Part shown: in pieces, positions 1-5,188 of the stretch
Layout: every line of letters starts with the position of its first letter
Numbering within the stretch: position 1 is the first letter of the stretch
Source of the DNA: Paracoccaceae bacterium
Lineage (GTDB): Bacteria; Pseudomonadota; Alphaproteobacteria; Rhodobacterales; Rhodobacteraceae
DNA length: 5,887 bases
Direction of reading: 5' to 3'
Assembly (NCBI GenBank): GCA_003551745.1
Contig: PUNI01000384.1
Span: 1 to 5,887, forward strand
Translations under genes and position numbers: made by a program
Notes under the pieces: generated by a model
Told to the model about the DNA's origin: nothing
The model's database searches: none
Seen by the model: the letters and a program-made list of their open reading frames with translations, nothing else

Positions 1-2
1 CC

Positions 3-1073
3 GAGCGCGGGGTGGAGTGCTACCAGTCGATCCGCGGCGACAACCCGCTGGTGATCCAGCCGCTCTCGACCGGCATCACCTACCAGCTGATCCCCCGCAC
101 CATGAACGACGGCATCCCCATGCACACCATGGGCTATGGCCGCACCTCGGCGGTGAACGGCGAGGTCTTCAACTGGACCTTCAACTACCCCGGTACCTAC
201 TGGGACGGGGCCAGCGTGATCATCAACTATCTTCTGGAAGAGAACGACGGCTCGCTCGACGGCAAGAAGATCGTGCTGCTCTATCACAACTCGGCCTACG
301 GGCGCGAGCCGATCCCCACGCTGACCCGGCTGGCCGAGCGCGAGGGCTACGAGTTCCTGCCCATCGGCGTCGACAGCCCCGGCCAGGAGCAGGGCAGCCA
401 GTGGCTGCAGATCCGCCGCGAGCGGCCCGATTACGTGCTGATGTGGGGCTGGGGCGTGATGAATGCCGTGGCCATCCAGGAAGCCGCGAACATCCGCTTC
501 CCGATGGAGAACTTCATCGGCGTCTGGTGGTCGGGCTCGGAGCAGGACGTGCGGCCCGCCGGCATGGGCGCCGACGGCTACAAGTCGCTCGCCATGCACG
601 GCACCGGGCGCGACTATCCGATCTATGACGACATCCAGCAGTATGTGATCGACGCTGGCCTTGCCGCCGGCACCGGCGAGGAGGTCGGCACCGTGCTCTA
701 CTCACGCGGCCTCTATGCCGCGATGCTCGCGGTCGAGGCCGCGAAGAGGGCGCAGGAGATCCACGGGGTGGCGCAGATCACCCCGGCGATGATGCGCGAC
801 GGCATGGCAAATCTGGTAATCACCGAAGAGCTGATGACCGAACTCGGCCTGCCCAACTTCGGCCCGCCCTTCGAGGTGAGCTGCCAGAACCATGGCGGCT
901 CCGGTCAGGCGATGATCCAGCAGTGGGATGCCTCCGCCGGCGAGTGGAACCTGATCACCGACTGGATCGACTCCGACCGCGAGCTGATCATGGAGATGGT
1001 GATGGATGACAGCCTCGCCTATGCGGCCGAGAACGACATCACCCCGACCTGTCTGGAGATGTCGGGCGGCTGA
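3..1073 (+). CDS. ABC transporter periplasmic substrate-binding protein, branched-chain amino acid (HAAT) type, 5'-truncated
   Basis: This is the C-terminal 356 residues of a type I periplasmic binding protein of the Peripla_BP_5/6 family, which captures a small solute and hands it to an ABC importer. The reading frame is open to the left edge, so the true start and signal peptide lie outside; the GTG at 12 is an internal Val. Seen in the sequence: a DGKKIVLLYHNSAYGRE strand-helix unit (about 258-308), typical of the second lobe of LivJ-like proteins; a following RPDYVLMWGWGVMNAVAIQEA segment (about 424-486); and a C-terminal region with two cysteines (codons 882 and 1050) that could form a disulfide in the periplasm. 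The ligand cannot be read from sequence. The downstream LivF-type ATPase and CoA ligase point to an organic or aromatic acid rather than leucine (inference). It stops 72 nt before the ATPase gene, with a strong hairpin between them. Confidence 0.9.
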   Translation, partial: ERGVECYQSIRGDNPLVIQPLSTGITYQLIPRTMNDGIPMHTMGYGRTSAVNGEVFNWTFNYPGTYWDGASVIINYLLEENDGSLDGKKIVLLYHNSAYGREPIPTLTRLAEREGYEFLPIGVDSPGQEQGSQWLQIRRERPDYVLMWGWGVMNAVAIQEAANIRFPMENFIGVWWSGSEQDVRPAGMGADGYKSLAMHGTGRDYPIYDDIQQYVIDAGLAAGTGEEVGTVLYSRGLYAAMLAVEAAKRAQEIHGVAQITPAMMRDGMANLVITEELMTELGLPNFGPPFEVSCQNHGGSGQAMIQQWDASAGEWNLITDWIDSDRELIMEMVMDDSLAYAAENDITPTCLEMSGG

Positions 1074-1084
1074 GCCCGGCCCCG

Positions 1085-1114
1085 GGGCGCGCGCCCGATC
1101 ACGGGTGCGCGCCC
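1085..1114 (+). promoter_or_regulatory. Strong GC hairpin between binding-protein and ATPase genes
   Basis: The arms 1085-1097 and 1102-1114 pair over 13 bp, with a single G-U wobble (1093/1106) and a four-base loop ATCA. No U-tract follows, so it is not a classical intrinsic terminator. It begins 11 nt after the stop codon of the binding-protein gene and ends well before the GGAG of the next gene. In transport operons such stems commonly protect the abundant binding-protein mRNA from 3' exonucleases or partly terminate transcription. That role is inferred here from position and structure. Confidence 0.65.
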
Positions 1115-1145
1115 TGCCCGCAGCGCAAGCGAGACGGAGCCCGCC

Positions 1146-1970
1146 ATGCTCGACGCCGGCCAGACCCGCGAGGCACTCCTCGAGGTCAACAACATCGAGG
1201 TGATCTACAACCATGTGATCCTCGTCCTGAAGGGGGTCAGCCTTTCGGTCCCCAAGGGCGGCATCACGGCGCTGCTCGGCGGCAACGGCGCGGGCAAGTC
1301 GACCACGCTCAAGGCGATCTCGGGGCTTCTGCATTCCGAGCGCGGCGAGGTGACCAAGGGCTCCATCCTTTACCGCGGCGAGAACGTGGCCCATGGCGGC
1401 CCGTCCGAACTGGTGAACCGCGGCGTCATCCAGGTGATGGAAGGCCGCCACTGCTTCGAACATCTGACCGTCGAGGAGAACCTGCTGACCGGCGCCTTCA
1501 CCCGCAAGGACGGCCGCGCCGAGATCCAGAAGGACCTCGATCTGGTCTATTCCTACTTCCCCCGCCTGAAGGAGCGTCGCAGGTCGCAGGCCGGCTACAC
1601 CTCGGGTGGCGAGCAGCAGATGCCCGCGATCGGGCGGGCGCTGATGAGCCGGCCCGAGACGATCCTGCTCGACGAGCCCTCGATGGGGCTCGCCCCGCAG
1701 CTGGTGGAGCAGATCTTCGAGATCGTGAAGCGGCTGAACGAGGAACAGGGCGTCACCTTCCTGCTCGCCGAACAGAACACCAATGTCGCGCTGCGCTTCG
1801 CGCACACCGGCTACATCCTCGAATCGGGGCGCGTGGTGATGGAGGGCGCGGCCGATGCGCTGCGCGAGAACCCCGACGTGAAGGAGTTCTACCTCGGCAT
1901 GTCCGATACCGGACGGCGCAGCTATCGCGAGGTGCGCAGCTATCGACGGCGCAAGCGCTGGCTCGCCTGA
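1146..1970 (+). CDS. livF: ABC transporter ATP-binding protein, LivF type
   Basis: This 274-residue cytoplasmic ATPase drives the importer to which the upstream binding protein belongs. Seen: Walker A GGNGAGKST at residues 45-53; an EGRHCFEHLTVEENL segment characteristic of LivF; the ABC signature TSGGEQQM at 152-159; Walker B TILLD at 172-176, followed by catalytic Glu177; and LAEQN (207-211) where most ABC ATPases carry the switch histidine, a replacement usual in LivF. The VKEFYLG motif (245-251) is the normal LivF ending. After it comes an extra basic tail, residues 252-274, with SYRRRKRWLA at the end. The first signature residue is Thr instead of the common Leu. The ATG is supported by GGAG at 1136-1139, six bases upstream. 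Length is somewhat above a typical LivF (about 235-240 aa) because of a short N-terminal extension and the tail. The family assignment is secure. The symbol denotes family, not proven leucine transport. Confidence 0.9.
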   Translation: MLDAGQTREALLEVNNIEVIYNHVILVLKGVSLSVPKGGITALLGGNGAGKSTTLKAISGLLHSERGEVTKGSILYRGENVAHGGPSELVNRGVIQVMEGRHCFEHLTVEENLLTGAFTRKDGRAEIQKDLDLVYSYFPRLKERRRSQAGYTSGGEQQMPAIGRALMSRPETILLDEPSMGLAPQLVEQIFEIVKRLNEEQGVTFLLAEQNTNVALRFAHTGYILESGRVVMEGAADALRENPDVKEFYLGMSDTGRRSYREVRSYRRRKRWLA

Positions 1971-1988
1971 ACCGAGATCGTTGGGACG

Positions 1989-2015
1989 GCGCCGGCAGCA
2001 TGGCCCGACCGGCGC
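1989..2015 (+). other. Weak inverted repeat upstream of the ligase gene
   Basis: GCGCCGG at 1989-1995 is perfectly complementary to CCGGCGC at 2009-2015, giving a 7-bp stem with a 13-base loop. It lies between the ATPase stop and the ligase ribosome-binding site. No U-tract follows. In DNA this GC-rich a short stem can arise by chance, so a function is not claimed. Confidence 0.25.
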
Positions 2016-2020
2016 ACGAC

Positions 2021-2027
2021 AGGGAGG
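2021..2027 (+). promoter_or_regulatory. Ribosome-binding site fixing the ligase start
   Basis: AGGGAGG lies 13 bases before ATG 2041. The spacing is slightly long, but it is the only good Shine-Dalgarno match in this gap. It favours ATG 2041 over the in-frame TTG at 1981, whose extra 20 residues look like translated intergenic sequence. Confidence 0.55.
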
Positions 2028-2040
2028 CGCGGGACCGGCC

Positions 2041-3273
2041 ATGAGCAATTTCGACGACCTCGAGACACGCGGTGCCGAGGCCCGCGCCGCCGACCTGGCC
2101 CGCGACCTGCCGGCGCAGATCGCCCGGTGCAGGGCGTTGCCCGGCTATGCCGAGGCGCTCGCCGGTGTCGATCCGGCCGCCGTGACCGACCGCGAGGCGC
2201 TGGCGCGGCTGCCGGTGCTGCGCAAGGCGGCGCTGGGCGCAGCGCAGGCCGCGGCCGCGCCCTTCGGCGGCTTTGCCGCCGCGCCCGTTGCGCAGTTCGA
2301 GCATGTCTTCCAGTCGCCGGGCCCGATCTACGAACCCGGCCGCAGCGGGCATGACTGGTGGCGGCTGGGCCGCTTTCTCCATGCCGCCGGCATCGGCGCG
2401 GGCGACATCGTGCAGAACTGCTTCTCCTATCACCTCGTGCCCGCCGGCATGATGTTCGAGAACGCCGCCCGCGCCGTCGGCGCCACCGTCCTGCCCGCCG
2501 GTACCGGGCAGACCGAGTTGCAGGTCCGCGCCGCCGCGGACATCGGCACCACCGCCTATGCGGGCACGCCGGACTATCTCAAGGTCATCCTCGATACGGC
2601 CGCCGAGATGGGTGAGCGGCTGAGGATCGGCACGGCCGTGGTGGGCGGCGGGGCCCTGTTCCCGTCGCTGCGCCAGTACTATGCCGAGGCCGGCATCACC
2701 TGCCTGCAGTGCTACGCCACCGCCGATCTCGGCAATATCGCCTACGAGACGCTTGGCCCGGACGGCCAGCCGGCCGAGGGGATGGTGGTGGACGAGGGCG
2801 TGATCGTCGAGATCGTGCGGCCGGGCACCGGCGACCCGGTGCCCGACGGCGAGGTGGGCGAGGTGGTGGTGACGACGCTCAACCCCGACTACCCGTTGAT
2901 CCGCTTCGCCACCGGGGATCTCTCTGCGGTGCTGGAGGGCGAGAGCCCCTGCGGCCGTACCAACCAGCGGATCAAGGGCTGGATGGGCCGGGCCGACCAG
3001 ACCACCAAGATCAAGGGCATGTTCGTGCGCCCCGAACAGGTCGCCGCCTTCGTCGCCCGCCACGCCGAGGTCAACCGCGCCCGGGTCATCGCACGGCGCG
3101 AGGGCGAGATGGATGTGATGACCGTGCAGGTCGAGACGCGCGCCGGCAATCCCCAGTTGTATGAGGGATCGCTGATGGATACGCTCAAGCTGCGCGGACG
3201 GGTCGAACTGGTGCCGCCCGGAAGCCTTCCCAACGACGGCAAGGTGATCGAGGACCAGCGCAGCTACGACTGA
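2041..3273 (+). CDS. Phenylacetate-CoA ligase (PaaK-like) family AMP-binding protein
   Basis: This 410-residue protein of the adenylate-forming (ANL) superfamily resembles the PaaK branch. PaaK converts phenylacetate, ATP and CoA to phenylacetyl-CoA in the cytoplasm. Seen: a PaaK-like N-terminal segment ending in LARLPVLRKA; a YATAD segment (225-229) where the Y-G-x-(S/T)-E adenine-site motif is expected; PLIRFATGDL with TGD at 291-293 (motif A7); GRADQTTKIKGMFVRPEQV from residue 316 (motif A8 and hinge); and GKVIEDQR near the end, with Lys401 a candidate for the A10 catalytic lysine. The Ser/Thr/Gly-rich phosphate loop of the family (SSGTTGKPT-like) is not present; QSPGPIYEP (91-99) occupies its place. 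It follows the ATPase gene by 70 nt and is probably co-transcribed with the transporter, suggesting that the imported acid is activated to a CoA thioester. The substrate is unknown, and catalytic competence is uncertain because of the altered loop. The family call is firm; the exact reaction is not. Confidence 0.8.
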   Translation: MSNFDDLETRGAEARAADLARDLPAQIARCRALPGYAEALAGVDPAAVTDREALARLPVLRKAALGAAQAAAAPFGGFAAAPVAQFEHVFQSPGPIYEPGRSGHDWWRLGRFLHAAGIGAGDIVQNCFSYHLVPAGMMFENAARAVGATVLPAGTGQTELQVRAAADIGTTAYAGTPDYLKVILDTAAEMGERLRIGTAVVGGGALFPSLRQYYAEAGITCLQCYATADLGNIAYETLGPDGQPAEGMVVDEGVIVEIVRPGTGDPVPDGEVGEVVVTTLNPDYPLIRFATGDLSAVLEGESPCGRTNQRIKGWMGRADQTTKIKGMFVRPEQVAAFVARHAEVNRARVIARREGEMDVMTVQVETRAGNPQLYEGSLMDTLKLRGRVELVPPGSLPNDGKVIEDQRSYD

Positions 3274-3312
3274 GCCTGCCCGCGCCGAGGCGCCGGAGGC
3301 GGCCGGAGCGGC

Positions 3313-3320
3313 GGGGGAGG
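3313..3320 (+). promoter_or_regulatory. Ribosome-binding site with unusually tight spacing
   Basis: GGGGGAGG ends only three bases before ATG 3324. The purine run is long enough that the upstream part could pair with better spacing. No other in-frame start gives an intact signal peptide, so ATG 3324 is retained. Confidence 0.45.
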
Positions 3321-3323
3321 GCG

Positions 3324-5111
3324 ATGCGGGCACCGCGGAGGGCGACAGGCAAGGCGGTCTGGGCGGCCGGGTTCCTGCTGGCCACGGCGCTTGCGCTGCG
3401 CGCCGAGGAGCCCGAGCCGCGCCACCTCGCGCTGGTGATTGGCAACGAGGGCTATGCGGGCGCCGCGCCCATCCGGCTTTCGGCGGCCGTCGAGGCCGCT
3501 GCGGACGAACTCGCTGCGGCAGGGTTCCGGGTTCTGACGGCTACCGACATGGAGGCCGCCGCCATGCGCGCGCGGCTGGGGGCCCTGCTGGAGGCGCCGG
3601 CACCGGAGCGGCTGGTGATCCTGCTGGCCGGTCACTTCGCGCAGGGCGGCGGCCAGAGCTGGTTTCTGGGCATCGACGCGGAGCGGCCGGGGCTGGCCAC
3701 CGCCGACGGCATGGGGCTGCCGCTCTCGACGGTGCTGGCGGTGGCCGGCGCGCATCCCGGCGGGGCGGTGATCCTGCTCGGGACCGAGGCCCGGCGCAGC
3801 GGACTGGGGCAGGGGCTCGCGCCCGGTATCGGCCCGCTGACGGCGCCGCAGGGTGTCGCGGTGATCTGGGGCGAACTGGGCGAGGTGATCGAATTCGCCG
3901 AACGCGGCCTCACCCGGTCCGAGCGCAGCCTGCCGGAGCTGCTGGCCGACTGGCCCGACCTCCGCACCGCAGGCTTTCTCTCGCCGCTGATCCCCTTCCT
4001 CGGGGCCGAGCTTCCGCCGGGGCGCACCGAAAGCGTCGCCGACACCGAGGCTCGGCGTGACCGGGCCGCCTGGGCCGCCGCCGTCGAGACCGACAGCCTG
4101 GCGGCCTATCGCGGCTATCTGGAGGCGCATCCGGAAGGCCGTTTCGCCGCTGAGGCCGCCGCCGCCGCGGACCGGATCGCCAACGATCCCGAACGGATCG
4201 AGGCGGCGCTGAACCTCGACCGCGAACGCCGGCTGCGGGTGCAGCGCGATCTCGAAACGCTCGGGTTCTCCACCGGAGGGGTGGACGGGATCTTCGGGCC
4301 GGCGACCCGCGCCGCCATCCAGGGCTGGCAGGCGCTGCGCGGTCTCGACGACACCGGCTTCCTGACGGTCACCCAGGTCGCATTGCTCGACCGCGAGGCG
4401 CGGGTCCGCACCGCCGAGCGCGAGCAGGCCGAGCGTCGCGCCGCGGCCGCCGCCGAGGCCGCCGACCGGGATTTCTGGCGCGATGCCGGGGCCGGCGCCG
4501 ACGAGGTTGGGCTGCGGGCCTATCTCGTCCGCTTCCCCGAGGGCCTCTATGCGGATCTCGCCCGTGGCCGGCTGACCGAACTCGCCACCGACCGCGACCG
4601 CAGGGAGTGGCAGGATGCCCGCGCAGCCGATACCGCGGCCGCCTATCGGCGCTATCTGCGCGCGCACCCCGAGGGGCTCTTTGCCGAGGCGGCCCGCGCC
4701 CGGCTCGACGAGATCGCCGGCGCGGCCGAGCGTGCGGCTTGGGCCGCGGCCGGGGCGACCGACAGCGCCGAAGGCTACCGGAGCTTTCTGGAGAGCTTCC
4801 CCGACAGCGTCTTCGGCGAGATCGCCACAGCACGGCTGTCGGCACTGGAGGCCGCCGCAACCGCCGATCCGGCCGTGGCGGCTGCCGAGGAGCGATCGCT
4901 CGGCCTCAACACCCTCTCCCGCAGCCTGATCGAGACGCATCTTCAGCTGGCGGGGCTCGAGCCCGGGACCATCGACGGGCGCTTCGACACGGCCGCGCGC
5001 CGGGCGCTGAGCGCCTATCAGCAGACCCGCGACCTGCCCGCGACCGGCTTCGTCAGCCGCGACACGCTGCGCCGGATGATCGACGAGGGCCTGCCCATGC
5101 TGCTGGACTGA
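3324..5111 (+). CDS. Exported cysteine-free caspase-like protein with two peptidoglycan-binding domains and helical repeats
   Basis: This 595-residue protein is probably periplasmic. Domains in order: signal peptide (basic RAPRRATGK, hydrophobic 11-25, cleavage near ALA 22-24 or A27); a caspase-like domain, about 33-225, recognised by its first strand LALVIGNEGYAG, AAADELAAAGFRV and LVILLAGHFAQ (His104); helical repeat 1 (245-285); a PG_binding_1 domain (298-357) with GGVDGIFGPATRAAIQGWQ; a charged Ala/Glu/Arg linker (356-380); repeats 2-4 (381-508); and a second PG-binding domain (528-588) with TIDGRFDTAARRAL. Active caspases have GHG and a later DAC motif. Here the Gly after His104 is Phe, the Cys region reads VILLGTEARRSG (149-160), and the whole protein has no cysteine, so it should not be a cysteine protease. 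It starts 50 nt after the ligase gene but is functionally unlike it; no terminator is visible between them. A truncated paralogue follows. A structural or wall-anchored binding role is inferred. Domain calls are strong; the function is unknown. Confidence 0.8.
   Translation: MRAPRRATGKAVWAAGFLLATALALRAEEPEPRHLALVIGNEGYAGAAPIRLSAAVEAAADELAAAGFRVLTATDMEAAAMRARLGALLEAPAPERLVILLAGHFAQGGGQSWFLGIDAERPGLATADGMGLPLSTVLAVAGAHPGGAVILLGTEARRSGLGQGLAPGIGPLTAPQGVAVIWGELGEVIEFAERGLTRSERSLPELLADWPDLRTAGFLSPLIPFLGAELPPGRTESVADTEARRDRAAWAAAVETDSLAAYRGYLEAHPEGRFAAEAAAAADRIANDPERIEAALNLDRERRLRVQRDLETLGFSTGGVDGIFGPATRAAIQGWQALRGLDDTGFLTVTQVALLDREARVRTAEREQAERRAAAAAEAADRDFWRDAGAGADEVGLRAYLVRFPEGLYADLARGRLTELATDRDRREWQDARAADTAAAYRRYLRAHPEGLFAEAARARLDEIAGAAERAAWAAAGATDSAEGYRSFLESFPDSVFGEIATARLSALEAAATADPAVAAAEERSLGLNTLSRSLIETHLQLAGLEPGTIDGRFDTAARRALSAYQQTRDLPATGFVSRDTLRRMIDEGLPMLLD
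4059..4178 (+). repeat. Helical repeat unit 1 of the pseudocaspase protein
   Basis: Residues 246-285 contain Trp250, then DSLAAYRGYLEAHPEGRFA. They match the pattern W-x(11)-Y-x2-(Y/F)-L-x3-P-x-G-x-F-A shared with units 2-4. This unit is separated from the others by the first peptidoglycan-binding domain and a charged linker. Confidence 0.7.
4464..4847 (+). repeat. Three tandem helical repeats, units 2-4
   Basis: Residues 381-508 form three consecutive units with an exact 44-residue period, judged by Trp385, Trp429 and Trp473. Shared positions are the Trp, a Y/L-x2-(Y/F)-L core (LRAYL, YRRYL, YRSFL), a Pro after two or three residues, and a following A-x-x-R-L-x-x-(L/I). The pattern predicts paired helices like short TPR/Sel1-type repeats and resembles repeats attached to other bacterial caspase-like proteins. 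The DNA copies are diverged, so the duplications are old. Confidence 0.7.
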
Positions 5112-5119
5112 GGCGCGGA

Positions 5120-5156
5120 AAGGCTTTGGCGCCGGCGCGGAGGCTGCTAGCCTTCC
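5120..5156 (+). promoter_or_regulatory. Overlapping alternative stems in the gap between the two pseudocaspase genes
   Basis: Segment 5149-5155 can pair with 5139-5145 (7 bp with one G-U pair, three-base loop). Alternatively, 5149-5154 can pair with 5120-5125 (6 bp), enclosing a perfect 10-base palindrome at 5129-5138. The two pairings exclude each other. No U-tract follows. It could be a weak terminator or attenuator-like element, or a chance result of GC-rich sequence. Confidence 0.3.
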
Positions 5157-5174
5157 ACCGGCGGGGCAATCTGC

Positions 5175-5180
5175 GGAGGA
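5175..5180 (+). promoter_or_regulatory. Strong ribosome-binding site of the second pseudocaspase gene
   Basis: GGAGGA lies eight bases before ATG 5189, a near-ideal Shine-Dalgarno site. It selects ATG 5189 over the in-frame ATG at 5198. The stronger site here than in the preceding gene suggests independent and possibly higher translation. Confidence 0.75.
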
Positions 5181-5188
5181 GTAGCGCG

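Noticed and set aside
1085..1130. Intrinsic terminator after the binding-protein gene
   Set aside because: The stem is strong, but the bases after it (TGCCCGCAGCG) contain no U-run, and the next gene follows closely in the same direction.
1981..2040. Upstream TTG start for the ligase gene
   Set aside because: The added residues look like translated intergenic sequence, and the ribosome-binding site at 2021-2027 fits ATG 2041.
702..2048. 448-codon open frame on the minus strand
   Set aside because: It spans the antisense of the binding-protein end, an intergenic hairpin and the whole ATPase gene. No motif supports it.
3274..3323. Promoter or terminator separating the transport operon from the pseudocaspase genes
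   Set aside because: The 50-base gap is short and GC-saturated. I could not find a convincing -35/-10 pair or a stem with a U-tract.
1753..3333. 526-codon open frame on the minus strand
   Set aside because: It lies opposite the CoA-ligase-family gene and shows no recognisable domain. It is His/Ala/Gly-rich, typical of antisense frames in GC-rich genomes.
3264..4940. 558-codon open frame on the minus strand
   Set aside because: It mirrors the exported + strand gene, which has a signal peptide and recognisable domains. The minus translation is low-complexity Gly/Pro/Ala/Arg sequence without any family motif, as expected in high-GC DNA.
3324..5111. Active caspase-type protease (metacaspase/orthocaspase)
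   Set aside because: The protein has no cysteine, so the His-Cys dyad cannot form.
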